Source of the DNA: Sphingopyxis sp. BE259
GTDB lineage: Bacteria; Pseudomonadota; Alphaproteobacteria; Sphingomonadales; Sphingomonadaceae
Length of the DNA stretch: 64,000 nt
Assembly: GCF_031457495.1 (NCBI RefSeq)
Contig: NZ_JAVDWM010000001.1
Location: 2,282,001 to 2,346,000, forward strand
Direction: 5' to 3'
Positions 10,848 through 18,842 of this stretch are shown one piece after another; the stretch's first letter is position 1; each line of letters starts with the position of its first letter. Position numbers and translations under genes: made by a program. Below the pieces are notes generated by a model. The model saw only the letters and a list, made by a program, of their open reading frames with translations, had not been told where the DNA came from and did not search any database.

Positions 10848-11774
10848 ATGCCCTCGCCTTTCGGCAAACGTATCCTGCTCCTCCACAATGCCAAGGCGCG
10901 GCAGGGCGACGGCGCGTTGGCGCCGGTGCGCACCCGGCTCGAAGCCGGCGGCTTTGCGGTCACGGTCGAGCCGTTCGAAAATCTTCCGGAGATCGCACGG
11001 GACATCACCCGCTTGCATCAGGCGGCGGATGCGATTGTCGTATGCGGCGGCGACGGATCGATCTCGTCATCGGCGCCCGCGGTGATCGAAAGCGGTCTGC
11101 CGCTCGGCATCATTCCGGCGGGAACCGCCAACGACCTTGCGCGGACGCTGGCAATCCCGCTCGACTTCGCGGCGGCAGCCGACGTGATCGTGGCTGGCCA
11201 CAAACGACAGATTGATGTCGGAACGGTCAATGGCCACGCCTTTTTCAATGTCGCGAGTATCGGCCTGAGCAGCGAATTGGCGCAGAACCTGGATCCCGAC
11301 ATCAAGAAGCGGTTCGGACGGCTTGGCTATGCCGTTGCAGCGCTCCGTATCCTGGCGGGCGCCCGGCGCTTTCGTGCGCGGATCGTCGAAAAGGGCAGCG
11401 GGACGCAGGTCAGGACATACCAGATCGCGATCGGCAACGGCCGCCTGTATGGCGGCGGGAATGTCATCGAAGAAACCGCCGCGATCGATGACGGCACGCT
11501 GGATCTTTACAGCCTGGAGATGCCGAACCTTTGGAAATCGGCCCTGATGGCGCGTGCCTTTCGTACCGGCACGCACGGGGCGTGGAAAGAAGTGCGGACC
11601 GCGCGTTGCGTGGAATTCGACATTGAAACGCGGCGTCCGATGCCGATCAACACCGATGGTGAAATCGTGACCGCAACGCCCGCTCATTTCCGCGTCCTGC
11701 CCGCCGCCGTTACAGTGTTTACGCCGCCCGGCGCCGGAGCCAGCGGCGGCGCTGTCCGCCTCTATCATCGCTGA
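10848..11774 (+). CDS. Diacylglycerol/lipid kinase family protein (DAGKc domain)
   Basis: 308 residues. An N-terminal DAGK catalytic fold: LLLHNAKARQGDG, the nucleotide/phosphate signature VVCGGDGSIS (about 64-73), then LGIIPAGTANDLARTL, which is the highly conserved GTANDxAR motif. The C-terminal beta-sandwich has IAIGNGRLYGGG and DGTLDLY, as in YegS/BmrU-type lipid kinases. It probably phosphorylates a lipid at the cytoplasmic membrane. GGDGS is followed by ISSSAP instead of the more usual TxxEV, a modest variation. No clear Shine-Dalgarno is seen; the upstream 216 bp gap contains a small perfect palindrome, TTCCCCG-C-CGGGGAA, just after the tRNA. Confidence 0.85.
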   Translation: MPSPFGKRILLLHNAKARQGDGALAPVRTRLEAGGFAVTVEPFENLPEIARDITRLHQAADAIVVCGGDGSISSSAPAVIESGLPLGIIPAGTANDLARTLAIPLDFAAAADVIVAGHKRQIDVGTVNGHAFFNVASIGLSSELAQNLDPDIKKRFGRLGYAVAALRILAGARRFRARIVEKGSGTQVRTYQIAIGNGRLYGGGNVIEETAAIDDGTLDLYSLEMPNLWKSALMARAFRTGTHGAWKEVRTARCVEFDIETRRPMPINTDGEIVTATPAHFRVLPAAVTVFTPPGAGASGGAVRLYHR

Positions 11775-11808
11775 CGACCCGACGCGGCGGGTTGCGGTCG
11801 GTCGGCAA

Positions 11809-12564
11809 TCAACCGCCGCTCGCGACGATCAGCACCAAGCTGGCGTTATCGCTGCCGTCATGGGCCAGAGCTTGATCAAGCACTGACTGCGCGAGCGCTT
11901 CCGCCGACGCGGCGCCGGGCGTTTGCAGGCGCAGGCTGCGCGAGACGCCATCAGAGCAAAGCATGATCGCGTCACCGGCGCCGAACGTCGTCACCAGCCG
12001 ATCGATAACGACCTCCGCGTGCACGCCGAGCGCCCGCGTGATCACATTGGCTTTAGGATGACCCGCCGCCGCGGAGGCTGACAGCGCCCCCGCATCCACC
12101 ATTTGCTGAACGACGCTGTGATCGCGGGTCAAAAGGTGCCATATGCCCGATCGCCGTTGGTAGGCGCGGCTGTCGCCCGCCCAGAAAATCTCCAGCGCCC
12201 CATCGGTCAGCAAGGCAGCGACGATGGTCGTTCCGCTGCGGCGTTCGGTATCGGGAAAGCGGTCGTATATCCGGGTGTTTGCACATTGCAGCGTCGCAAG
12301 AATATCGTCGCCGCACAAGTCCCGCCCGCTGCCCGCCAGATCCGCCAGCGCATCGACCGCAATCTGCGCCGCGACATCGCCCGACTGATGACCGCCCATC
12401 CCGTCCGCCACTGCCCACAGTCCGGCCGCGGGCAAATCGAGAACCCGATCCTCGTTCACAGCACGGACGTGACCGACGTGGGTGCGGGCGACCGATTGGA
12501 GGGTGCCTATGGCGCCATTGCTACTCACCGCATCGCCGCGGCCGAAGATGCGGAAAAAATTCAT
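11809..12564 (-). CDS. PP2C-family Ser/Thr phosphatase (PppA/Stp1-like)
   Basis: 251 residues, a single PP2C domain. Metal and catalytic motifs are in order: RAVNEDRVL, VADGMGGHQSGDVAA, SGTTIVAAL, WAGDSRAY, LTRDHS, LCSDGVSR and DGSDNASLVL. It should dephosphorylate Thr/Ser residues in the cytoplasm. The ATG overlaps the stop of the FHA/TagH gene, and a Ser/Thr kinase lies just upstream, so it is the opposing phosphatase of this kinase-FHA module, equivalent in logic to PppA of type VI secretion. Last gene of the five-gene operon. Confidence 0.92.
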   Translation of the reverse strand: MNFFRIFGRGDAVSSNGAIGTLQSVARTHVGHVRAVNEDRVLDLPAAGLWAVADGMGGHQSGDVAAQIAVDALADLAGSGRDLCGDDILATLQCANTRIYDRFPDTERRSGTTIVAALLTDGALEIFWAGDSRAYQRRSGIWHLLTRDHSVVQQMVDAGALSASAAAGHPKANVITRALGVHAEVVIDRLVTTFGAGDAIMLCSDGVSRSLRLQTPGAASAEALAQSVLDQALAHDGSDNASLVLIVASGG

Positions 12565-13607
12565 TCGCGATCATCCGTCGCGGCGGCGTCGGCGACGCCA
12601 TAGGCCTGAACAAATGCCCGATCGAGCACTCCCGATTTTCTGCCTTCGATCTCTTCGAGCAGATCGGTATGGCGCCTTTCCAGCTCTTTGATCTGCGCTG
12701 CGGCCCGGTTCTGGAACAGCGACCGGCCGGGCGCATCGCCGCCAAGGCGATCGGGGTCAAAGCAGGCAATCGCCTGCTGCAAACTGCCGCGCAGCCCGGC
12801 GAAGGTGGCGACCAGATGCCGTTTGATGTCGCGAAACGACGATTGCAGCGCCGCCGGACCTGAAAGGAACCCGTGCGATCCGCCCAGAATCAGATCGATC
12901 GCAAGGCGCTGGGTCGGAGCCCATTTGAAGGGATTGTTGTCGGCGCTGCCGATGGTCGTTCGCGTCATCTGATACTGCGAGCGCGCGTGATCGCGCTCAC
13001 TCATCAGATCCCCGACACCCAGCACCATCTGGCGATAGACGCCGCCGACACGGCGCATGATCTCAACCGGATCCTCGCGCGCCAGCAGCGAAGCATCAAG
13101 GCCGGCGCCTTCGCAAAATGCGTCGAGCAGCGAGCCGGTGGTGATCGCCGCCGCCGCGGGACGCACCGCGACGGCGGTTTCGATGCCGGTGCCGGTGTCG
13201 GTGTCGGTCCAGTCGCTGGGAACGTCGATCGAATTACCGAGTGGTGGCGTCAGCACCATGGTGCGCGTCTCCTGACCGGCAATGTCACCGTGCGGCGCTT
13301 CTGATATGACGATGCGAAAGTCGCCGAGCCGGATGGCGAACGGCAGCGCGACCGGGACGTCGGCCTGGTCGGGAAGGCGTTCGCCGGTAGCCGCGTTGAA
13401 CACGCCATTGGCACCGAGCGGCCGCAAGATCAGTCCGTCCGGCGCCACGGAAAATTCGCAGTGGGTGCGCGACAAGGCGCAATTGGGATCGGGAATCGAC
13501 CAATCCGCCTTGTTGTCGCGGCCGACCCGCAACACGCCTTCGCGCAGCAGCCGGGCATCGACCGGATGGATTTCGTCGCCGCGCTCGAAAAGTTGCAACA
13601 TGAACAT
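12561..13607 (-). CDS. tagH: TagH-type FHA-domain protein of a threonine phosphorylation module
   Basis: 348 residues. An N-terminal FHA domain (about 10-100) has the phosphothreonine-binding pattern LRVGRD, LSRTHCEF and GANGVFNAATG. The C-terminal half has the conserved region found in type VI secretion TagH/ImpI proteins: LLDAFCEGAGL, then GGVYRQMVLGVGDLMSERDH, DNNPFKW and LSGPAALQSSFRDIKRH. In type VI systems this protein is phosphorylated by PpkA, dephosphorylated by PppA, and triggers assembly. Here kinase (14 bp upstream) and phosphatase (overlapping) are both adjacent, but no tss gene is in the window, so the partner apparatus is unknown. Confidence 0.85.
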   Translation of the reverse strand: MFMLQLFERGDEIHPVDARLLREGVLRVGRDNKADWSIPDPNCALSRTHCEFSVAPDGLILRPLGANGVFNAATGERLPDQADVPVALPFAIRLGDFRIVISEAPHGDIAGQETRTMVLTPPLGNSIDVPSDWTDTDTGTGIETAVAVRPAAAAITTGSLLDAFCEGAGLDASLLAREDPVEIMRRVGGVYRQMVLGVGDLMSERDHARSQYQMTRTTIGSADNNPFKWAPTQRLAIDLILGGSHGFLSGPAALQSSFRDIKRHLVATFAGLRGSLQQAIACFDPDRLGGDAPGRSLFQNRAAAQIKELERRHTDLLEEIEGRKSGVLDRAFVQAYGVADAAATDDRE

Positions 13608-13621
13608 GGCTAAGATTTTCC

Positions 13622-15316
13622 TCAGGCGACCTGGCGTACGGGCGCCGAGGCGGCAGGCGGTTCGGCGATCCGGGTCGCGAGCAGCGAGGCGTCGTCGCTC
13701 GGTGCACCGCCCGCGAAATTTTCCTCAGCGACGCCGGCTGCGCGATTGAAGGCATCGAAAGCAGCCCCGAACTCGTCACCGCGTCGATGCGAAATACGCA
13801 GCGCGAAACGGGATTTTGCGGCCTCATCAAGCGCCTTGCGAAGCCGCGCGAGCGGACGCGTGACCGCAGCGCCGCTCAAATAGCCGACGACCATCACGGT
13901 GGCCATGACGACGAGCGACAGCATCACCAGCAGCCAACGCGTGTTGTTCGCCGCGGCGGCAAGGGCCTCGGTGCGGACGACGACATCGACCTTGCCATAG
14001 CTTGCCCCGGCATAGCGGATTGGCTGAACAATCCGCATCCCGGCATCCTGGTCGGCACCGACATAGCTGACGAGGGCGCCATTGGCCGCGCCAACGCGCG
14101 CTTCACCTTGCGGCGCGGCATATCGCGCCCCGACCCGGCGGCCGTCGGTGGCGGCGCGGATAATATTATCGCCGTCGACGACGGTCATGGCGCGAATTTC
14201 GCGGTCCTCGCCGGCGCTGGTGACAAAGGCCTGCAGCGCCCCCCAGTCCTGCTGATCGGCAGGCAGCCCGGCATTGTCGACGGCAACAACCCCGGCGTTG
14301 CTCGCGACAAACGCCGCGATTGTCCGGCCCGACGTGGCGGCCATTGCCTCGAACGCCCGATCTTCGCGCGTGCTGATCAACGCACCGCAGATTGCGAGCA
14401 CCGCAAATGTGACCGTCGCCAGCAAGAGTGGCAGTTTGACGCGCAGCGACAGTCCCCGCCGGGGCGCCGCGGTGTCCTCGCGCGCACTCATTTCGCGCAT
14501 GATCGCTTTGCGAACCGCGTCGCCATCGGCGAAGCGTTGTTCGGGCTTTTTCGACAATAGTTTGTCGATGACAAAGCGCAGCCCCGGCGGACAGTCGCTG
14601 GCCGACCGCTCGATCGGTTCAACCCGCTCTTGCGCGATCTGGATCGCCAGCGTCGCCAGGCCAATGCCCGGGAACGCCGCCTTGCCGGTCACCATTTCGT
14701 ACAGCACGATGCCCAGCGAAAACAGGTCCGAGCGATGATCGACGGGAAGGCTGAGCGCCTGTTCGGGGCTCATGTAACGCGGCGTTCCGATCATCTGCCC
14801 GAACTGGGTCTGTGCCAGATGATCGTTGTCGCCGTCCGGATCGGGATCGTCGATGCGCGCGACGCCGAAATCGACCAGCTTCGCGGTGCGGCCGTCGTTG
14901 GTCAGCAGAATGTTCGACGGTTTGACGTCGCGGTGCACGACGCCCATCCCATGCGCGTAGGCGAGTGCGCCGGCGAGTTGCTGGCCGAGCACCAGCACGC
15001 GTTCGTACGGCATCCGGCCATTGGCCTGCAGCAACGTGTCGAGCGGCTGCCCTTCGATGAGTTCCATGGCGATATAGGCGATGCCATCTTCCTCACCGAC
15101 CTCGTAAATCGTGGCGATATTGGGATGACTCAGCGCCCCCGCGGCGCGCGCTTCGCGCAGAAAGCGGATGTTGAGACCGGGGTTGCGCGCATATTCGGGC
15201 TTGAGCACCTTGATCGCCACTTTGCGGCCAATGCTCGGGTCGACGGCGCGATAGACGTCGGCCATCGCGCCTTCGCCCAAGCGGCCCTCGATACTGTAGC
15301 GTCCCAGCGATTTCAT
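13622..15316 (-). CDS. Transmembrane Ser/Thr protein kinase with periplasmic sensor and HAMP (PpkA-like)
   Basis: 564 residues. Hanks-type kinase domain (about 5-265): glycine loop GRLGEGAMADVY, lysine in VAIKVL, catalytic HRDVKPSNIL, metal loop KLVDFGVA, GTPRYMSPEQ and DLFSLGIVLYE; all key residues are present. Then a membrane span (about 293-313, LPLLLATVTFAVLAICGALI), a ~140-residue periplasmic region resembling a Cache-type sensor (GEDREIRAMTVVDGDNIIRA), a second span (about 455-475) and a cytoplasmic HAMP-like segment. Classical PpkA has a vWA domain instead of this layout, so the input signal differs. It sits between a LysM lipoprotein and the FHA substrate gene. Confidence 0.9.
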   Translation of the reverse strand: MKSLGRYSIEGRLGEGAMADVYRAVDPSIGRKVAIKVLKPEYARNPGLNIRFLREARAAGALSHPNIATIYEVGEEDGIAYIAMELIEGQPLDTLLQANGRMPYERVLVLGQQLAGALAYAHGMGVVHRDVKPSNILLTNDGRTAKLVDFGVARIDDPDPDGDNDHLAQTQFGQMIGTPRYMSPEQALSLPVDHRSDLFSLGIVLYEMVTGKAAFPGIGLATLAIQIAQERVEPIERSASDCPPGLRFVIDKLLSKKPEQRFADGDAVRKAIMREMSAREDTAAPRRGLSLRVKLPLLLATVTFAVLAICGALISTREDRAFEAMAATSGRTIAAFVASNAGVVAVDNAGLPADQQDWGALQAFVTSAGEDREIRAMTVVDGDNIIRAATDGRRVGARYAAPQGEARVGAANGALVSYVGADQDAGMRIVQPIRYAGASYGKVDVVVRTEALAAAANNTRWLLVMLSLVVMATVMVVGYLSGAAVTRPLARLRKALDEAAKSRFALRISHRRGDEFGAAFDAFNRAAGVAEENFAGGAPSDDASLLATRIAEPPAASAPVRQVA

Positions 15317-15368
15317 CCGATTGCACCCTGTTGATCACCCGTCATAACGGGCAAAGATTGAAACACCG

Positions 15369-16109
15369 CTAGCGGCGCGACCGGACGGTCGCCTCGATCC
15401 GTTCGGCGCGCGCCAGATCCGCTCTGATGACCGCATTGTCAGGATCGAGAGTCGAGGCACGCCGCAGCAACTGCACCGCGCGCGCCGCCGACCCTTTGTT
15501 GAGCGCGGCCAGACCCTGAGTCCGCAGCTGGCGCGCCGCCGCGGGGTTGGCGCGCGCAGCGGGCGGCGCCACGGCCTGTTTCGGCGGCTGCGCCCGCGTC
15601 GCGGGCAGCGCCGATTTCGGCGTCGGCGCAGGCGTCGCGGCACGCCGTGCCGGTGCCGGCTTGGCGCCGGGGATCCGTAATGTCTGTCCTGCTGCCAGCA
15701 CTATTGGCTTTTCGATCCCGTTGTATCGGGCGAGCTGATAGGTCATCAGCCGGTTGCCCAGATACCGTTGCGCGATGCCTGCAAGCGTGTCGCCGGGCTG
15801 CACGACATAGTCAAAGGATTGCGGCCCGAGCAGTTCGACCGGATCGCGCGCGATCGAATCGCGGAGCAGAGCCAGCGACGCATTGTTGGGGTCGCGCTTC
15901 AGCCCGGCCTTGATCAGCTTGCGCGCTGACGACACGTCGCCCTGGTTCAGATATTCCGCAATCGTATCGATGCTCTGCGCGCTACTCGCTGGCCCTGACA
16001 CGGCGCCCGGTTTGGGACCGCTTGCACATCCCGCGACAGCGAACATCGCCGTCAATATGATGCCATACCGGACATGTCGGCGCAGGCTGTTGTGAACGGC
16101 GGTCGTCAT
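15369..16109 (-). CDS. LysM-domain lipoprotein with helical repeat segments
   Basis: 246 residues from the ATG that overlaps the stop of the upstream EAL gene (ATGA); a longer reading upstream would overlap that gene. A lipoprotein signal ends at LTAMFAVAGC. A TPR-like segment (IAEYLNQGDVSSARKLIKAGLKRDPNN) precedes one LysM domain (FDYVVQPGDTLAGIAQRYLG to GQTLRIPG), a Pro/Ala-rich linker, and a second TPR-like segment (TQGLAALNKGSAARAVQLLR). It probably sits on an envelope membrane and binds peptidoglycan. Its place before the sensor kinase makes it a candidate for feeding a wall signal to that kinase (inference). Confidence 0.8.
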   Translation of the reverse strand: MTTAVHNSLRRHVRYGIILTAMFAVAGCASGPKPGAVSGPASSAQSIDTIAEYLNQGDVSSARKLIKAGLKRDPNNASLALLRDSIARDPVELLGPQSFDYVVQPGDTLAGIAQRYLGNRLMTYQLARYNGIEKPIVLAAGQTLRIPGAKPAPARRAATPAPTPKSALPATRAQPPKQAVAPPAARANPAAARQLRTQGLAALNKGSAARAVQLLRRASTLDPDNAVIRADLARAERIEATVRSRR

Positions 16110-17725
16110 AATGTCATTCTCTCGATCTGGGGGACTGGATTGGCCGACCGGAGCAACGCCGCAAGGCCCGCCCGGTCGTTGATGAACGTCGCGAAATCCG
16201 CGGCCGACAGCGGACGCGAAAAATAATAGCCCTGGAAATGGCGGCAGCCGTGCCGGACCAACCAACCATATTCCTCGGCGGTTTCGACCCCCTCGGCGAG
16301 AACCCGGATGTCGAGCCCGCGGCCGAGCGCGAGGATACTCTGACAGATGGCCTGGCTTTGCGGACGCCGATGGACCTCGGTCACGAACTCGCGGTCGATC
16401 TTGATCTTGTCGAAGGTGAGTTGGCGCAGTGTGCTGAAGCTGGAATAGCCGGTACCGAAGTCATCGATCGCGATCATCACCCCCAGCGCCCGTATCTTGG
16501 CAAACAGACGCGCGAGTCCGGCATCGTCGGTGCTCGCCACCCCCTCCGTCAGCTCGATCTCAAGGCACTCCGGATCGAGCGAATGATTGTGCAGTGTCCG
16601 GCTCAGAAACGCGGCGAAATTCGGATTGTGAAGCTGGTTGGCCGAAATATTGACAGCGATCCGGAGCGGCCCGAATTGCCCGCCCTCCCATTCGCTTGCC
16701 TGCCGCGCCGCGGCGTTGAGAACCCACAGCCCGACCTCTTCCGCCAGACCCGAGGCCTCGACGATCGGAATGAACAGCGACGGCGGCACGTTCCCACGCT
16801 CGGGATGATTCCAGCGGATCAACGCTTCGGCGCCGGTGACACATTGCCAGCTCGCGTCGATCAGCGGCTGAAAGAACAACTGAAATTCGTTGCGCCCGAT
16901 CGCGCCGCGCAAATCCTGTTCCATTGCATAGCGGTGCTGGATCTGCGCGATCGCCTGGACACTATGTTCGTGCGTTTCAGGCACATCCTGGAGCGCGAAG
17001 GACGCCAGCGTTCGCGTCAGCAGCTGCTGCGGCGTTATGCCGTCCACCAGGGCCGCACAGCGCGTTGCAATGCTGGGCAATATCTCTCGCTGCCCGATGA
17101 TCACCCGGCCGCCAAGGGCATAGGCGATGGCATCAATCTCTGATCGCGCCAGCGACGGATCGATGGTCTTGCCGTACCAGATTGCGAAATGCCCCTGATC
17201 GACATGCGCTATCAAGCGTTCGGGCGGTACCATTCGAACAATGCGCCCGACGATTTCCAAAAGCACCCGTTCGGCGAGCGCAGGATCAAATCCGGCCAGC
17301 CGCTCGAAGTCGTCGAGGGCAAAGGTGCCGAGCACGCCCGAGCCATCGCGTTGCATTTGGTCGAGCAGCGGCTCGCGCGTCGGCAAACCGCTGACGCCAT
17401 GGCGTTCGATCAACCGGCGCTCAATGGTCGCGAGTGCGATTTCCAGACCTTTGGCATTTTCCGCCAGCCTGTCGGCGATCACGATTTTCTGGCTTTCGCC
17501 GGAAATCATTTCCAGCCGCTGCGACAGGCGCCAGAGTTTCCAGTCATGCCGCCAGGCCGAACCGGCCCAGCCGCACCCGACGGCGCCAGCGATCAGCGCG
17601 AAAGTCGCGAGATCGTCCGCACCGACATGCACGAGGCACGCGCCCGCGACAAATACCGACGCCAACGCCAAGCGGCGCAAAAGGATCGCGCCCGAAGTTG
17701 CCCCTGTTTGGACCATAACCGCCAT
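16106..17725 (-). CDS. Membrane-bound EAL phosphodiesterase with degenerate GGDEF domain
   Basis: About 539 residues from the ATG giving MAVMVQTGATSG; an in-frame extension to 17929 is open but looks non-coding, so the start is a choice. One or two N-terminal membrane spans (VFVAGACLVHV; FALIAGAVGCGW). The GGDEF domain lacks its signature (VDQGHFAIWY at that position) and so is probably not a cyclase. The EAL domain has GAEALIRWNHPERG, EIELTEG, IDDFGTGYSS and KIDREFV, the residues expected of an active c-di-GMP phosphodiesterase. First gene of the kinase/FHA operon, coupling c-di-GMP turnover with threonine phosphorylation. Confidence 0.85.
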   Translation of the reverse strand: MAVMVQTGATSGAILLRRLALASVFVAGACLVHVGADDLATFALIAGAVGCGWAGSAWRHDWKLWRLSQRLEMISGESQKIVIADRLAENAKGLEIALATIERRLIERHGVSGLPTREPLLDQMQRDGSGVLGTFALDDFERLAGFDPALAERVLLEIVGRIVRMVPPERLIAHVDQGHFAIWYGKTIDPSLARSEIDAIAYALGGRVIIGQREILPSIATRCAALVDGITPQQLLTRTLASFALQDVPETHEHSVQAIAQIQHRYAMEQDLRGAIGRNEFQLFFQPLIDASWQCVTGAEALIRWNHPERGNVPPSLFIPIVEASGLAEEVGLWVLNAAARQASEWEGGQFGPLRIAVNISANQLHNPNFAAFLSRTLHNHSLDPECLEIELTEGVASTDDAGLARLFAKIRALGVMIAIDDFGTGYSSFSTLRQLTFDKIKIDREFVTEVHRRPQSQAICQSILALGRGLDIRVLAEGVETAEEYGWLVRHGCRHFQGYYFSRPLSAADFATFINDRAGLAALLRSANPVPQIERMTL

Positions 17726-18035
17726 TTGGGCTGGCAGATGATACCAAGTCCTTAAATTCCTGTCCAGAAATGGAGCAGAGTGGCTCAACTCGTCGCATTT
17801 CAAGCGTTCGATCCAGACCGGGCCGCGGCGCCGGAAAATGGATCGTTCCGGTCCCCCGAAATCCGCGCTGAGGCGGTGCGGTGAGGACGTCGGAGTGGCG
17901 AAACCAGTAAACCCACCGGCAGCGGCCACGCCGAGGTTTGACGGATCGCAAGCCCCCGGCCTAGCGCTGTCGGCGTTTCGCTGTCATGTGCGATGCTGGC
18001 GCGGTCGGCCGAGCCATTCCTTGTCCCGAGGCGAA
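17726..18035. other. Divergent intergenic region
   Basis: About 310 bp between the chosen start of the minus-strand EAL gene and the small plus-strand Cys-rich gene. Both strands are open over much of it, but neither translation has a recognisable domain. It should hold the promoter of the five-gene kinase operon. No convincing -35/-10 pair, operator or RNA element was identified. Confidence 0.4.
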
Positions 18036-18230
18036 ATGCGAACCAGGCTCAGCATCTGCAAAAGGAAGCGGTCGTACCCAACGGCGGCGGACGCGATTGC
18101 CGTCGCCCGGGACGCGGCAGCGGAGCTGCGATCTTATCGCTGCGACCGCTGCCGCCTGTTTCATTTGACCAGCCGAACAAAAGGCAAGCCTGTGCTTTGG
18201 CGCGGTGAACGCCCTACCCGAGCGTCTTGA
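18036..18230 (+). CDS. Small Cys-rich (zinc-ribbon-like) protein
   Basis: 64 residues, starting at an ATG with an AGGCGA just upstream. The protein has a basic N-terminus with one Cys (SICKRKRSYPTAADAIAVA), an alanine-rich helix, then YRCDRCRLFHLTSR. The CxxC followed by a His, together with the conserved-looking FHLTSR ending, suggests a small zinc-binding fold of the kind found in short alphaproteobacterial and phage proteins. Function is unknown. Its 3' end overlaps the decayed monooxygenase remnant on the other strand by 17 bases. Confidence 0.6.
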   Translation: MRTRLSICKRKRSYPTAADAIAVARDAAAELRSYRCDRCRLFHLTSRTKGKPVLWRGERPTRAS

Positions 18231-18523
18231 ACGCCAGTTCGGGGAAATCTTCGGCGGCCGACTGGTCCAGCGCGTCGTCATAAAGATTGGCACCGCCGAA
18301 ATAGATCAGCACTCGCGCGCCCTTGTCGTCGCGATTGGCGCCCATCATCCATGAAATGACCTTGTCCTCTTGCGCCATCAGGGTCTGGCCGTGGATGTTG
18401 GCGGTCGCGGCGGTCCATTCGCGTTCGGCTTCCTCGCGCGGTTCAAAAGCGCATGTAGTTCTGCGTTTCTTCGCGGCCCGGATAGCGTTTGGTCCACGAC
18501 CATTGCTGCAACAGCTCGGGCGA
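18214..18523 (-). pseudogene. Baeyer-Villiger monooxygenase remnant, internally deleted and frameshifted
   Basis: Two pieces of a flavin Baeyer-Villiger monooxygenase lie head to tail in different frames. The upstream piece (about 18446-18523) reads SPELLQQWSWTKRYPGREE, the segment normally near residue 80-110 of the family. It runs straight into a stop, and after a frame change the C-terminal piece (18214-18444) reads EREWTAATANIHGQ, then ISWMMGAN, ARVLIYFGG and an intact stop, like the family's W-x-TGAN-x-GK-x-R ending. About 380 central residues with both Rossmann motifs are missing. Non-functional; family assignment is by recognised motifs. Confidence 0.7.
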
Positions 18524-18689
18524 GGAGGATCTGGTGGCGATGTTCGAGCGCGGTAAATTCGACCTCGTCGCGCTGGGCCGGGTGCTGCTTGCCGATCCCA
18601 ACTGGCTGGACAAGGTCGAGCAGCGCCGGATCGACAGCCTGACGCCGTATGACCGCACGACGGCGCTCCAACAATATGAACATCACTGA
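18519..18689 (+). pseudogene. Old Yellow Enzyme family C-terminal fragment
   Basis: An open stretch reading GEEDLVAMFERGKFDLVALG, RVLLADPNWLDKV, then LTPYDRTTALQQYEHH and a stop. It matches the FMN-phosphate-binding C-terminal strand/helix of NADH:flavin oxidoreductase/NADH oxidase proteins. There is no TIM-barrel body upstream: immediately 5' the DNA becomes the opposite-strand monooxygenase remnant. It is therefore the last ~57 codons of a lost gene, left by a deletion or inversion. Confidence 0.65.
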
Positions 18690-18802
18690 CACTTCGGCAG
18701 TGCACCAATATGCGATGGTCTTCGTCAACCGGTTGAGGCACAACTGCAGCGATGGCGCGATGCGGGGGATCAGTTTGGCCTGTGAGGCGCTTGCCGTCCA
18801 CC

Positions 18803-18840
18803 GGTAGCGCTGATCACTGCCCGGTGCCCATGGCGCTACC
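18803..18840. promoter_or_regulatory. Inverted half-sites resembling LacI-family operators, just before the ECF sigma gene
   Basis: GGTAGCGC at 18803-18810 and GCGCTACC at 18833-18840 form an 8-bp inverted repeat with a 22-bp spacer, ending 2 nt before the ATG of the sigma gene. Each arm resembles the TGGTAGCGCTACCA operator bound by LacI-family regulators in Caulobacter, Xanthomonas and sphingomonads. The repeat could be two weak operators, or in RNA a hairpin masking the start, since no Shine-Dalgarno is seen there. No LacI gene is in the window. Confidence 0.4.
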
Positions 18841-18842
18841 GC

